Shown: positions 50,890 to 60,945, numbered from the stretch's first letter. The stretch is 64,000 nt of DNA from Temnopleurus reevesii (GCA_036244855.1 BQKZ01001691.1:20036-84035); one strand, 5' to 3'. The notes: generated by a model not told the origin, from the sequence alone. Program-made: numbers and translations.

Positions 50890-52736
50890 ATAGTAGTATT
50901 AGTATCACTATTATTATTATAATAATAATAATATTTGCGATGTACGGGAAAGTACAATAAAACAGGCATAGAGAACGAAACACTTTCATTTAGCGGCGAC
51001 AAAAAAAAATTATTCATGTACAAAAATCGACTTAGGGACATCCTATCGATGCCCTTTTGGCATTTATGTATTTCCATATAAGTTTGGGGTAATTGTGCAT
51101 TTTAAAGATTAAAAGGCACTTGCATCTTTCAAATATAAAAAAAATATTATTATTTAGTTGACCCTATTAAGCACACACATCTCACCGAATCTCGTTATTT
51201 TCTACCATCCCTATTCCGCGGACAAAATGGTAAATTTCAATTTTTCAACTTATTCTTTTCTTTACCATTTCCTTTCACTAGATGGTGCTATTTCCCACTG
51301 TTTTCCTGAGATCTAGTTTGTGAAAACGTAAAGGCGAAACGATATTTTCCCCCATATTACAACACAAAATTTTGACTTAATCCGCCAATAATTACATCAT
51401 TATTTGCTTGGTAGCTCATTATTGGCTGGCGAAGTTTACTCTAAGGGGAGGGATGGGGGAAGAATGACCTGTTTTGGTGGTCGTGTTCGTTGGGTGTCAC
51501 ATGGAAACACGTAATTTAATGAATGAAAATGTGCTCGCAAATGTTTTATTAATTTGAAGAATCTCATAGGCCCATTTAGCATATTTCCCAAAGATTTGAA
51601 GACTTTTTGCGTCAAAATGATTGAGTTGTTCTTTGAACTACATGTTAGATAATTTGAATAGGAAAAATATGGGAAGATATTTGATATCTAATGCATTTTA
51701 TAGTTTTGATGAATTTCTTATGGATTTCTCTGTTTTCGATTTTTGTTATTTTTATCTATCATTTTTACTAAGAATACATTGAGAAATAATTATCTCCAAA
51801 TGACATCAATATCAAACGAAATACTTACTTTTCAGGTGATGTTGCATCATATGTGATTTATCATTAAAATCCATTTCCCATTCGTTTTGTACACACAACC
51901 AGGATATTGATTTTTTTGTTGTTTTGGAGCGAGCACTCTGCATACTGATTCAAAATAACTTCAATAGTTATGCGAGGGATGAAAGATGATAGAAGTCACA
52001 AGTGCATATATATATATTTTGCTATTTTTCGGGGCGCCACGAAATATCTAGACCCTATCTAGATCGAGATAGGGGGATTAATTACCACCCAGATTATAAC
52101 ACGACCCTGATTGCCCGGTCACATACGATTCCAAATATGTTTGAAGTGATCGTGCGAAGTTGTCATTTTTGGCAAATGTTCGGTTTAGCAATTATTTGAA
52201 CGGAGTATTGCCATATCCTACTGTTTCACTGCTGAGTACTGCTAATCACATGTTTGACATTAATATGTATTTGGCCTGATCATTAAATATATTGGGGTAG
52301 TCAAGTTTGGTTGTCCAATAATTACTCTCATGAATGAACTGATTGTCTAATATTATACTGTTAATATTTCTTTCTTTTCTTTCTTTCTTTCTTTTAACTC
52401 CCTATGAATGCCACTTCAACAACTGGTTCACCTCTTTGGACAATTGTCTTCTACGTCATCACTCCTTCGTCCTCCTACTCAATGACGTCATGACCGTAGA
52501 CGTGTGAAACCGACGATGACTGCGCAAGGTTAGATCGACCAGCTTGCTGTGCTAAATCAGTGATGGGTCCTTTCTGGGTGTGCAAACCACTCGGTGAACT
52601 CAACTCTGCTTGTAATGCATATAGTATGCCTCACATGTGGGGTGGTCAGAGAAATGGTCATTTCTGCCCATGCAAGAAACATCTTGTTTGTGTCGGACAT
52701 AGGCGAGGTGGTTGTGATTTAAGAAGTGAAAAATAG
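33391..52736 (+). CDS. prokineticin/astakine-like secreted peptide precursor (2 coding exons, 145 aa)
   Basis: Exons 33391-33591 and 52500-52736 join at a phase-0 GT-AG intron of 18,908 bases. The precursor has a signal peptide (about residues 1-23, cleavage after QTVTA), a propeptide (24-62) ending in Asn-Lys-Arg, and a mature peptide of 83 residues starting FPKFLTCETDDDC. Ten cysteines sit at mature positions 7, 13, 21, 22, 33, 43, 61, 63, 69 and 77, including a CC pair, CKPLG and CPC. This is the prokineticin/astakine/colipase-fold pattern. C7-E8-x-D10-x-x-C13 and the total length match vertebrate prokineticins (81-86 residues). Those peptides are secreted ligands of G-protein-coupled receptors acting in gut contraction, circadian output, angiogenesis and haematopoiesis; arthropod astakines are blood-cell cytokines. 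The AVITGA N-terminus that vertebrate prokineticins need for receptor activation is FPKFLT here. No other exon between the two is needed, but I cannot exclude one. Confidence 0.78.
33830..35340. repeat. region rich in TTACGAAT-type words
   Basis: TTACGAAT occurs exactly at 34012, 34022, 34143 and 34322. Many variants occur between 33840-34335 and 35140-35330 (AACGAAT, TTCGTAA, TTCGCAACG). The two clusters end with related strings, GTTCGCCTATGTGGGG (about 34239) and GTTCGGCTTAGTGGGACTC (about 35319). They look like two members, possibly inverted relative to parts of each other, of a family with internally repeated words. Open frames of 60-95 codons here are not recognisable as proteins. Confidence 0.5.
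35395..35435 (-). repeat. tRNA-like (SINE) fragment
   Basis: The reverse complement reads GGCCCGGGTTTGATTCCTAA, close to a tRNA T-arm/B-box. There is no complete cloverleaf. Confidence 0.3.
36793..36862. repeat. 18-bp minisatellite ATATTAATAAATCAATAA
   Basis: About three to four tandem copies grade into AATAAATAAACTAATAAAT. It is AT-rich simple sequence. Confidence 0.8.
36985..38200 (-). pseudogene. decayed non-LTR retrotransposon (LINE) with reverse transcriptase remnant
   Basis: On the minus strand, about 38145-38000 reads HYGIRGVALDWFKGYLDDRS then QYVS...SVPQGSA. This matches the CR1/Jockey/Rex-type reverse transcriptase stretch before the catalytic motif. After a deletion, FFADATNSF follows where FADDT is expected, then a stop, then INDWFVENKF. 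The catalytic Asp pair is broken and the frame is interrupted, so the copy is dead. The element runs down to a tail TTTGATTTGAATTGAACTGA at about 36985-37005, typical of LINEs with TTGAA-type tails. Confidence 0.75.
38232..38430. repeat. foldback element
   Basis: AGCGGAAGGGACAAAGAACT ... ACAAAGTAAACAGCTTCATT followed by CAGGCGTT is mirrored by AACGCTTGAATGGAGGTTGT followed by TTACTTTGTCCCTTCTGTTT. Arms are about 60 bases around an A/T-rich loop. Confidence 0.6.
38440..39212 (+). mobile_element. 3' end of a LINE with (AATTG)n tail
   Basis: The stretch ends TTTTAATAAACCTGAATTG followed by repeated AATTG units (to 39211). This is the usual 3' terminus of non-LTR elements that end in a short tandem repeat. 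The body is T/C-rich non-coding sequence; apparent frames are simple-sequence artefacts. The 5' boundary is approximate. Confidence 0.5.
39215..39770. repeat. GC-rich repeat block with ACCGCTAG words
   Basis: The block is clearly more GC-rich than its surroundings and begins directly after the LINE tail. It repeats words such as CACCGCTAGA, CCGCTAGATC, GGACTACCGCTCAGC and GCCTAGCGCTTGG on both strands, consistent with a degenerate foldback. No coding frame is evident. Confidence 0.45.
42758..42797. repeat. (AC)n microsatellite
   Basis: About twenty CA dinucleotides lie in a wider CA-rich region from 42689 to 42820. Confidence 0.95.
44164..44835. repeat. inverted-repeat-bounded element with three X-box palindromes
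   Basis: It is bounded by ACATACACTCCAT (44164-44176) and its reverse complement ATGGAGTGTATGT (44823-44835). Inside are GTTGCCATGGCAAC (44449-44462), GTTGCCATGGTAAC (44611-44624) and GTTACCATGACAAC (44792-44805), spaced 162 and 181 bases apart. These match the RFX-factor X-box (GTTRCCATGGYAAC). The spacing and the terminal repeats suggest a repetitive element with tandem internal units. Confidence 0.6.
44995..45240. repeat. diverged relative of the TTAA foldback family
   Basis: GAAAATTTGAGCAAAATCGG followed by a short gap and AAAGTTATGAATTTTCAAAG parallels the interior of the element at 19921. The termini are not recognisable. Similar remnants lie at about 53610-53780 (GAAATTATTGTGCTCTC, CCGTTCAAAATTATGAC). 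Confidence 0.45.
47550..47753 (-). pseudogene. possible fragment of a universal-stress-protein-like coding sequence
   Basis: The minus-strand frame encodes 67 residues between stops, containing KPDFVIIGCRASKFGAVMAL followed by TLDKYIARGMFEPVSRLPVV. It resembles the C-terminal end of universal stress proteins (DxIVIGSRG...GSVSxYV...PVLV), with the GSVS turn altered. There is no start codon, no clear acceptor, and a stop directly upstream. A GAACCC|GTAAGT string inside could be a donor. On the plus strand the same DNA reads MSLETVLLASLGIAMLVFYY followed by WKSTYGFK, a possible membrane anchor, from 47569. At most one of these readings is meaningful, and both may be chance. Confidence 0.25.
48576..48793 (+). 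other. orphan exon-like open frame
   Basis: It follows an acceptor-like TTATATTTCTAG and stays open for 71 codons to TAG. It reads KEVLVREMILPRVKIDILFP ... DPISIEIITLILITAPVIHL followed by FLTSRKI, with one possible membrane segment near the C-terminus. I do not recognise the protein, and no partner exon was found. Confidence 0.25.
49077..49165 (-). repeat. tRNA-derived SINE-like sequence
   Basis: The minus strand reads GGCACGGGTTCGAATCCCGC, a near-perfect tRNA T-arm with B-box GGTTCGAATCC (49091-49101). It is preceded by GGATAGAACCAAGCAATCCC. The D-arm is not well formed, so this is a tRNA-derived repeat rather than a working tRNA gene. Confidence 0.5.
49199..49430. repeat. foldback element with GGTGTT words
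   Basis: GACTTCAAGTACGGTGTT (49199-49216) mirrors AACACCGTATTTGAAGTC (49413-49430). Inside are short repeated GGTGTT and AACACC words, for example CTGGTGTTGGTGTTG against CAACACCAACACCAACACC. Confidence 0.75.
50389..50516. repeat. 128-bp palindromic element
   Basis: GCCCCGGTCACATAGG ... AAACGATTCACCCCGACTCG TTGTT is mirrored by AACAACGAGTCGGAGTGAAT ... CCTATGTGACCGGGGC. Arms are about 57 bases around a loop that includes GTTAACTG. The CGGTCACAT end motif also appears at about 38440 and 52107, indicating a dispersed family. Confidence 0.85.
50765..50935. repeat. compound ATT/AGT trinucleotide microsatellite
   Basis: ATTATT and ATCATT units are followed by about fourteen AGT units and then ATT/AAT. 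Apparent poly-Thr or poly-Ile frames are artefacts. Confidence 0.9.
52366..52395. repeat. (TTTC)n tract
   Basis: This tetranucleotide repeat lies about 105 bases upstream of the second prokineticin exon. With TCTTCTACGTCATCACTCC and TCGTCCTCC downstream it contributes a pyrimidine-rich approach to that acceptor. Confidence 0.85.
52500..52736 (+). CDS. prokineticin-like gene, coding exon 2: ten-cysteine domain
   Basis: The acceptor is GACCGTAG. The TAG is in frame with the exon, so the frame opens exactly at the splice site. It encodes 78 residues and a stop: TCETDDDCARLDRPACCAKS, then a stretch with CKPLGELNSAC, then GHFCPCKKHLVCVGHRRGGC and DLRSEK. All ten cysteines of the fold are in this one exon, whereas vertebrate genes split them over two. 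The spacing CExDxxC, CC, CxPLG, CPC with LxC six residues on is diagnostic of prokineticin/astakine. Trp-26 in the exon (FWVCKPLG) sits where vertebrate members also have bulky residues before CxPLG. Confidence 0.88.
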   Translation, partial: TCETDDDCARLDRPACCAKSVMGPFWVCKPLGELNSACNAYSMPHMWGGQRNGHFCPCKKHLVCVGHRRGGCDLRSEK

Positions 52737-52800
52737 TTCGAATGAAAACTTCTTTTGATGTGTACGTCTTTTATGGTATAACTTTTGAAAAATCAATAAA
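52737..52800 (+). terminator. short 3' UTR and poly(A) signal of the prokineticin-like gene
   Basis: AATAAA at 52795-52800 lies 59 bases after the stop codon, with an A-rich stretch just after it. A very short 3' UTR is plausible. Other A-rich signals further on could give longer forms. Confidence 0.6.
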
Positions 52801-55800
52801 ACAAAACAATCAATAATTGTATAAAATATCAATGTGACTTTATTTGGCATGGCTATTAATTTATAACTTCTTTCAAGCAACAGTTAATTTCTAAAGATTT
52901 CAGGTACGATAAATTACTCAGAAATTGTACAAATATTTGGACGATACGGCTTTTTACTGGATAGGAAAAACGTAACTTTTAGGCCTTTCGTTTTTCATTA
53001 TGTCTTAGCATAATCGATTTAAATGGTAACCATTATGATGTACCATTGTATAGTAATTATAAGTGATAACAAATAGATATATTTTATTTAATATTGCTCG
53101 AGGTTTGTCTTTCTATATACTAAAAAGATGCAGAGAAATTTGCCAGTGAAGCATTCGTTCATTGCTCTATCTTGTGTATTAGTAAATTTGAATAACACTT
53201 GAGTGCTGTATTGTTGGTTTTACATCAGGCAATGATTTAACGTATTTTAGTTAGAGGGAATTATAAACACAATTAATTAGTGCAATTCCTCAGAGATAAA
53301 GGTGCAATATTAAACAGCGTTAGAAGAAGCAGATCGGAGAGGGGCAGTTATCATTTATTCCATACACGTGAAACCGTGTATATCTTAGTGATACATATTT
53401 GGGTATTTTCGTAAACTAAAATTAAAGAACACCAGTGGTTATTCGGCATACTTGTAATTTAGCGCAGAGACAAATAACAAAACTAATTTCCAATGTACAT
53501 AAGCTGCTTGCAAATATAAAAAAAATGAATTATCATTTTGTTTTGTCTTCACTCTTCTTTCTCTTATAGAAAATTGGTCAGATTTGTATACACGTACATA
53601 TCAAAGTGAATCCCACCCATGAAATTATTGTGCTCTCAAAAATGAATTAATCAAACTATTAATTGTGGCCCATAATTTGAAAATCCGTTCAAAATTATGA
53701 CTTTCCAAATATTCAGTGGTACCCTTTTATGGGGATTCTTGAGTTGGCAAATATTTCGGATCTTTGCTCTAACAGCGGTTAAATTTTGCCAAATTTACTT
53801 TGTACATATCTTTAGAAATACATTAATGCAAAATTAAATCCAATGTAAGACGAACATGTTTTATTTAAATCTAAGAGCTGCAGAAATGGACGTACATGCA
53901 TGCAAGAATATGCCTAACCGGAAGTGAGCAACCCGGATACGATGAGTTGTTTACGATGAAACTTGTATATCGCCCTCAGCGGTTCTCCATTTGCATATAT
54001 ACTTGTCCGACGTGACATCACGAATTCCGTACTTGGTGATGTCTATGGCTATGTCAACTTCAGTCAATGGGCACGGAAATAATACGCTGCCTAGTGAGAT
54101 AAATATGAGCAGACTTATTCCAATATGAAAATGTTTCCATACCCAATATCAAATGCCGTTTTCATATTAAGTAAACATTTATTAAAGAAAGGGAACACGC
54201 ATGTCTGTTTGGTAAAAATGTCCAAATGTTAAGTGAAATATGTTAGCTGCACAGACATTCTTACGCCAAAACATGTATGCTCCCTTTTAATCCAAATTGA
54301 ATGAAGATTTGAAGTAGTGTTGCGAATTGCAAAGGACCTTTATCTCTTTCCATAATACGTTGCGTCCATCATCTTATTGCCAAGTCGAACACCGTATTTT
54401 CAAAAAGGGCTTCGTGCTTAGCTCGCCTTTTATAAACTTTTAGGGGCTACTACTGGTTGAAGTACTGAATTTATGCCTTTTAAAAATGCTTTCGGAACCT
54501 TATAGTCAAAACGTTTATCTTCTATAGAAGGAAATTTACGGAAGCCTCTGAAAGTAGTTTGGAACCTGGGGCCAATTGCATGAAATGGTCTTAGGTATCC
54601 TGTTCTTGCTAAAACGTCTTAACTTCATGTGCCACCCTTTTTTACATAGGCATAAACGTTAAAACTTCGAGGGTGGTTCAAGAAGTTAAGACGTCTGAGG
54701 TAGAAGATGATAGCTACAACCATTTTGTGCGTTTGGTCCCTGATTAACATGGCTTAGGTTGATACGGTTGGTAAAAAAATAATAATTATCGACAGTGACC
54801 GAGTGATTCAATGGGTGTTTGCAGGTTTTTCGTCTAAATGGGGTATATTTTGATAGAAAGTGGCTACAAAGATTCGAGAATAGGTATGTTTCAGTGCACA
54901 CTTACACATGAAATGCGCTGGCGTGTTTCACGCGATGTAAAGTGCATTCTCTTTGCATGACGTGTCATTATTGAGATAGGAGATACAGTTGTGCTCAAAA
55001 TGATTTATACCTGAACGTGCAAATGCCAGTACACCCAACAATCTAATCTAGTTTTCTTTTAAGTGAAGTATGATGATAATTCATATCAAATTAAAGAAAA
55101 AAATCAATTAAGAGTCATGACCATGTATGTATAAAGATATTGTCTACTGAACAAATGAATCTATGACCATGGCTTAGTGAATTTAGTTTTGATTCAATAA
55201 ATCATATTCTTCAGCTTGATATACACAATTCGCATTCTTTTAATTTTGAGCGAAGCTGAAATCTGAGGGATAATGGTATGGTCATTTTCTCCATAAATCA
55301 ATGGAGTGATTGATACAGATATACTTTGTTTCCAACTTGAAAGATGGAAGCTGAATTATTCTTTGAAAGAATAGATAAATTAATATCTGATTTTCCACCT
55401 AACAGAAAACTAAAAATATATTATTTGCACACTCATGTTATCAATGGGGATGAGTATTTTTTTAACACATCAGTACAACTAAATTCAAACAATGGATAAT
55501 GAACTTCTGAGCTAGGATGGTGTTAATATATATTTGCTTGTCAGGTTTTTTTTCAGCAAAATATTGTGGCATGGTGTTTCAAGTAAGAATATATGTAATA
55601 TGACAATATTTATTTATTCATTTATTTATTGATCAATAAATTGATTATATTGATTATTTGGCCAATTACTTTAGAATGGACTTTTAAAAGTTCGAATAAG
55701 ATACATAATAAAATGAAGTTTTCACATTCTAGAGACGATATGCTTTGATTAAATCTTATCAGCTTATGACGCAAAATATCACTGATATAAAACCATTAAA

Positions 55801-56203
55801 ATCTATAAAAGTCATACACCCAAGACGAGACGCATGTCGAGACTTCTCATATTCATGGCATAACGAAATGCAGAATATGAATTCGTTTGCATTTCCGAGG
55901 GCACGGTGGCGATTATTTTTTTTAAAGCCAGTGATCAAGCCTCGAAATATGATTTTTAATACATATTTTTAATCATCCTAACAGATAAATACCATTGCAC
56001 TGATATCTTAAAGCTAACAAATAATATTTTTAAATTATTATGTGCAAAATAGGAATTGTTTTCCAAATTTCAAGGGCTGGTTCTGCCCTATGAAAAAGCT
56101 TGCGTTGATTAAAAGAAGAAACGTCAAACGAACAGCTGAGAAAGTTGAGGTCAAACGGTAGTTTATGATTGTTTGAATCAGGTACCATGGAGCGTTCTCA
56201 ACT

Positions 56204-56232
56204 GTGTGTGTGTGTGGGGGGGGGGGGGGGGT
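56204..56232. repeat. (TG)n followed by poly-G
   Basis: Several TG units are followed by about 15 G residues. A second G-run lies at about 56308-56320. Confidence 0.85.
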
Positions 56233-57195
56233 TGTCGTAGGGGGGTTGGTATCAGCATTTTTACACCCTTCCATAGAATAAATATCTGAAAAAAGTGGTT
56301 GGGAAAGGGGGGGGGGGGGACTGCGCTAACATCATGTTCATTGATCCAGTCAAACTGTATAGACTAGCACTCCTCGATAAAACGATATGGCTTTGCATTT
56401 ATTCAGTGTTCATGATTAAAACTGATTCTTAAATCGATGAGTCGATGAGTGCATGGTATACATCTTGAGACGTGACCAAGTGTTGCCAGTATGTACATAA
56501 AAACACTGAACACGATGTAAACTATTTTTGAAAAAATAAGTCGAAAACAAATTCAATGGTCATTTGTAATGCTATTGAAATCGGGACTGGCTTGTCATTG
56601 TTGTGTCCGCACAAATGAATACACGGCCTACGGATCTATTTTATGCATTCGACTTAATTTTTCGGAAATAGATTATATCGTGTTACTGTTGCATTAGAAT
56701 TCTCAACAAAATAAATGATATAAAAATATTCATAACTTTCTTATTTATAGTCCGATATACTTTTTGAAAATTTGTTTGTCTATTTTTCTGCTTTTAAACA
56801 AAACAAGGACTTGCTGGGGCAGACCAAGTTTAAAATGAATATTTCAATGGAAAATAAAATGTTGGATTCATACTACAGTAGAATGCATGCATGGCTATGT
56901 TATGTTCATTGCTTCACAGAGCGTACATGTATATCCTGTATAGGCCTATTTTTGTTGATATTAATTCTAAAATGATTTGCCTCCATGTCGTTCATGAGAT
57001 TATTTTATTCGAATTGAGTACAGATTGAAAGTTTCATTGTAAATTGTAATGATTCATAACCTTTTTGTTTTATTAATATTTCCTGTTGAAGGGGAATTAA
57101 ATTGAAATGTATATTTATTCACTAATGTAAAGTGTGTCTCTTTCATTTTTACTAAGCAATGTTTCAAAATCATAATGCTGTTGCTGCTGCTCATC

Positions 57196-57198
57196 AAA

Positions 57199-57275
<77 letters not shown>

Positions 57276-57563
57276 AACGATGATGCTCCTGATGATGAAA
57301 AGTTTGGTGATAGTGATGATGATGAAAGTGATAATGGTAGTGGTGCTGTTGCTGCTGCTGCTGCTGATGATGATGAAAATGATATGGTGCTGGTGGTGGT
57401 GGTAATGATGATAGGCCTACTGAAAATAGCGGTAATAATGCCGATGATGCAAATTATGACGATTAAAATGATGATAATGGTGATGGTGGTGGTGCTGCTG
57501 CTGCTTCTGATGATGGTGATGATAAAGAAATGATGATGGTGGTGATGAAGATGATGATAACTG

Positions 57564-57626
<63 letters not shown>

Positions 57627-57632
57627 GAATGA
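57196..57632. repeat. (GAT)n microsatellite array
   Basis: Two long uninterrupted GAT runs (about 57199-57273 and 57563-57625) are joined by imperfect GAT, GCT and GGT units that continue to about 57755. In one frame it reads poly-Asp, in another poly-Met. The long apparent open frames are artefacts of the repeat. Confidence 0.9.
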
Positions 57633-58790
57633 TGGTGATAGTGATGACGATGAAAATGATTATGGTGGTGGTGGTTGTGGTGGTAGTGGTGGTAGTGGTG
57701 TTGGTAGAAGTGGTGATAATGATGATGATGACGATGATGATGATAACGATAATGCTGCGTTTCGTGAAAAAAAACTCATGGCGATGATAATTGTTATATT
57801 GATGATAATCAATAAGTAAATAACCATTTTAAGGCGCACAGTGTTAATTCTCTAGAATCTATATATTGAGGAAATTATCTTGCAAAATAAGATTTACTCC
57901 CAATTTACGGTAATATGATCTAAAATCAACTCAATAAGCCTTTTGTAATTTTCTATATTAATAACAAGATTGACACTGAAGTAATGATAACAGAAAAAAA
58001 ATAATCCCCTTTCCCGTTTTTTTTTATCCTAAAAATAATTGATCCTCGTTTAAGCAATTGATCAGAAATATCATTTTTCCCTCTTAGATAATAATTTAAA
58101 CATTTAAACAAATATTAAACAAAGAATAACATGAAGACCACTTTCTTACGAATGCATAATATCGATTCATTCAATTATTTCACTGACTTAATGATTGAAC
58201 ATTAGTACATTGTAGAGTAATTTCTCAACAAAGATGTTATAACAAGATGACTATGAGAGAGGCATCATCTTATTCTAAAACGAGAAATTCAATTTCAGAT
58301 TCCATGATTATTAACCAACAAGTGTCCTATTACGAATCAAATCGAATATGATTCTTCTAAGATTGATGTTATATTTCAAATAGATTAGACACGTTAGCTT
58401 GATATGTTAGTTCATCGCCCCGAGTATGAATAACATCAATTTCGTAAATATAAAGTTGCGGAGTGGCTGAAAGTGACACACAATAGCTTAGGGCAAGGAC
58501 AATTTTAGTCACTAAGATAACAATACACAATATAAAAAAGGATAATTGCGATGGAAAAAGTAGATAGGCGCGGAGTTGAAAACGTAATGTATGTCTTGGT
58601 TGGGAATTCAGCAGGAACCTCCTAACTCGAGAAAAACGATGTCGTCTACATTTCATTGCGTCACTTAATTGACAATTGAGAAAAAAAAAAAATTGATATG
58701 AAAATAAATCTCACTTTTAAATGTACAGAGTTTTCGACACCCCTCCCCTTCCCGACGTCGCGTCGGCTATGTTGGAGTTAATTAATCCAC

Positions 58791-58937
58791 ACACAAAAAA
58801 CAAGAACTCACATATTTGAGTAATGTGACACTATAATGACACACAGTTGAGTATTTTCATTGATATACTCACCGGTGTGTAATTATAGTGTCACTTTTTG
58901 CGACTTTACTCAGATCCATGAGTTCTTGTTTTTGTGT
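58791..58937. repeat. palindromic element
   Basis: ACACAAAAAACAAGAACTCA at the left mirrors AGTTCTTGTTTTTGTGT at the right. An inner pair, AATGTGACACTATAATGACA with TAATTATAGTGTCACTTTTT, surrounds a short loop containing TTGATATACTCACCGG. Confidence 0.75.
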
Positions 58938-59212
58938 GCATATAAGCATTTCCAGTGGTAAACTCTTTCCATTACGCCAGAAAACACACTTATTATAGGT
59001 TTTCATGGCTATTCTATGAATTTCAACTGAATCAGTGTGAAATTATTTAATCTGGAGGGAATTTTTTATTCATAACTTTCGTCACATTTTCTCATAAATA
59101 ATTTTAAAATACGATTTGGGTTTATAAACAAACATTTGCATAAATATTTCTCCAATCCAGTTCCCTCAGCAATTTTGACAGGAGGGCGAACGAGAACAGT
59201 AAGTACTGCATT

Positions 59213-59600
59213 TGATTTGATTTGATTTATTTGTTTTTCCATTTGAATAACATTTTACAATTTGAACAGGAAATGTNAGGATTTAGGAGACCCATTTCTT
59301 CAAAAACTTCATGAACATAACATTCTCTCTCTAAAAAAAGGTTAAATATCGATGCTATACTGAAATTAATGAAAGACGTATCATGCTTTATATATAATTC
59401 TTAACATCTTGAAGAAAGATGTGAATGTAATTTTGACTTTTTAGTTTTTTATCAATAAGTACAAAACTTCATGAAAAACCAGACGCAAAGACATATAAAA
59501 TTCTAGTCTAGGGATCATGTGGATTTATTAAAAATGGAATAAGTAGAAGGATGATATAATGATGGCTCAAAGAAATCAAGAGGCAAAAATGTATTAGCAA
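59213..59600 (-). mobile_element. possible LINE 3' end, minus strand
   Basis: TTTGATTTGATTTGATTTAT on the plus strand is, on the minus strand, AATAAATCAAATCAAATCAA. It has the same kind of tail as the LINE ends at 36985 and 39190. The extent of the body is unclear and no reverse transcriptase motif was seen. Confidence 0.35.
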
Positions 59601-60656
59601 TAATATAGAAATTCAAGGGATTTGGTTGTTTAAATAACAAGCAGTCATTGTGACTCATTTCTTTTGCCTAGATGAGTCATTTGATGAAGCTTTTGTTTTT
59701 GTTTTTAGAAGCATATCCCTTTGAGCAGAGAATCATACAATCAAAATTGCGCACTGGACCAAATATTAGCTCCCCCTATACACTAATTTCTTCTACTTTC
59801 TCCTGTGCAGGCCACTGATCAGCTAATGTGAACCTGGCATTCAAGGTGAAACTGGACGACCATTTTGTTGACTTGAAATTAAATGACCACTTTGAGATGC
59901 TACTTTGAATGATGCTAAACAAAGGAAAATGAACCATGAGACAACCAAGTAACTTCCCAAAAATACATCGAACTTGAACATGAATTTGTTGAATTGAATG
60001 TAACTCTGATAAAGATTTGCCGGGAAAATTATAAGAATTAATTTAAGACTTAACAGGATACAGAATACAGGGTAAAGGACAATCCCATGCATGTAACAAA
60101 CGAGTTACAAAAATCTATCGAAATTGAACATCCATTCGTTGAATTATTATTTCAACCCTACTGAAATTCGCCGGGAAAGCTCATATTACAAAGCCACCCT
60201 CACTGATGGATTGTGCCAAACAACATTAACAACATAATACATAAGAAATAGCAGATAAAACATCCCAAAATAAATGAGTGAGTAGAAAGCCCTCAACATT
60301 TTGCGTTGAGCTTTTAACATATTTCGATCTACGCAAGATACCCTGTTCCACCTTTTGAGAATGCCTCTGCCTTGCTTTTCAACACAACTCTTATTTCCCT
60401 GAATTTTATCCGCATGGTGGCGCTCTTTCTGAGAGCTGGATTAGACATGATTGAGCTTTCATTGCAGAGGTTGAAGTCTATCCAAAGATATCTTGGAATC
60501 CAACGATCTTATATATCGCGGTTGACAAAAAAAGGAAATAAGAGAACAGTTTTCTTGGTTGTTGTTTTACATTTATGCCCCTATATTTATAACATATTTG
60601 TGTAGCTCCTAATCTGATGAGGAAATAAAAACGTTTACATTTGATATAACGACTGT

Positions 60657-60945
60657 ATAATAATAATATGTGCAATTTATATAGCGTACGTTTCCAATCT
60701 CGCTGCTTAGTGCTCAAGGCGCTTTGCATTATTATTACCCTGGCATTATCCTGGCAGCCACCAGTGCACTTGGCATTTCAAGAAATAAATATTCCGGCCA
60801 GGTACCCATTCACCTCTCCTGGGTTGAGTGCAGCACAGTGTGGATGAATTTCTTGCTGAAGGATATCGACGCCATGGGTGGGATTCGAACCTACGACCTT
60901 CTGGTTGAAAGGCGAGAGTCACGACCCCCATAACATGGCGCCTCC
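60657..60945. repeat. dispersed repeat with TATAGCG start and B-box-like end
   Basis: (TAA)n-TATGTGCAATTTATATAGCG leads to AGTGCTCAAGGCGCTTTGCA. It continues through GGTTGAGTGCAGCACAGTGT and ends near GGGATTCGAACCTACGACCT, whose reverse complement contains the tRNA B-box GGTTCGAATCC. Parts recur at 7433 and, inverted, at 25340-25480. The 69-codon and 67-codon frames here are repeat-derived. Confidence 0.6.

Larger units (their letters stand above)
33592..52499 (+). other. 18.9-kb intron of the prokineticin-like gene
   Basis: It holds repeats (listed separately), a decayed LINE and foldbacks. Two orphan coding-like fragments lie near 47550-47753 (minus strand) and 48576-48793 (plus strand). 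No further exon with prokineticin-type cysteines was seen. Much of 39.8-44.1 kb and 45.6-47.3 kb is unremarkable AT-rich sequence. Confidence 0.5.

Noticed and set aside
57159..57787. Long open frames giving poly-Asp and poly-Met
   Set aside because: They are translations of the GAT microsatellite. All three frames are open because of the repeat, and no non-repetitive coding sequence adjoins them.
58369..58656. 95-codon minus-strand frame with a possible membrane segment
   Set aside because: No recognisable motif, partner exon or promoter was found. It is kept only as a low-level possibility.
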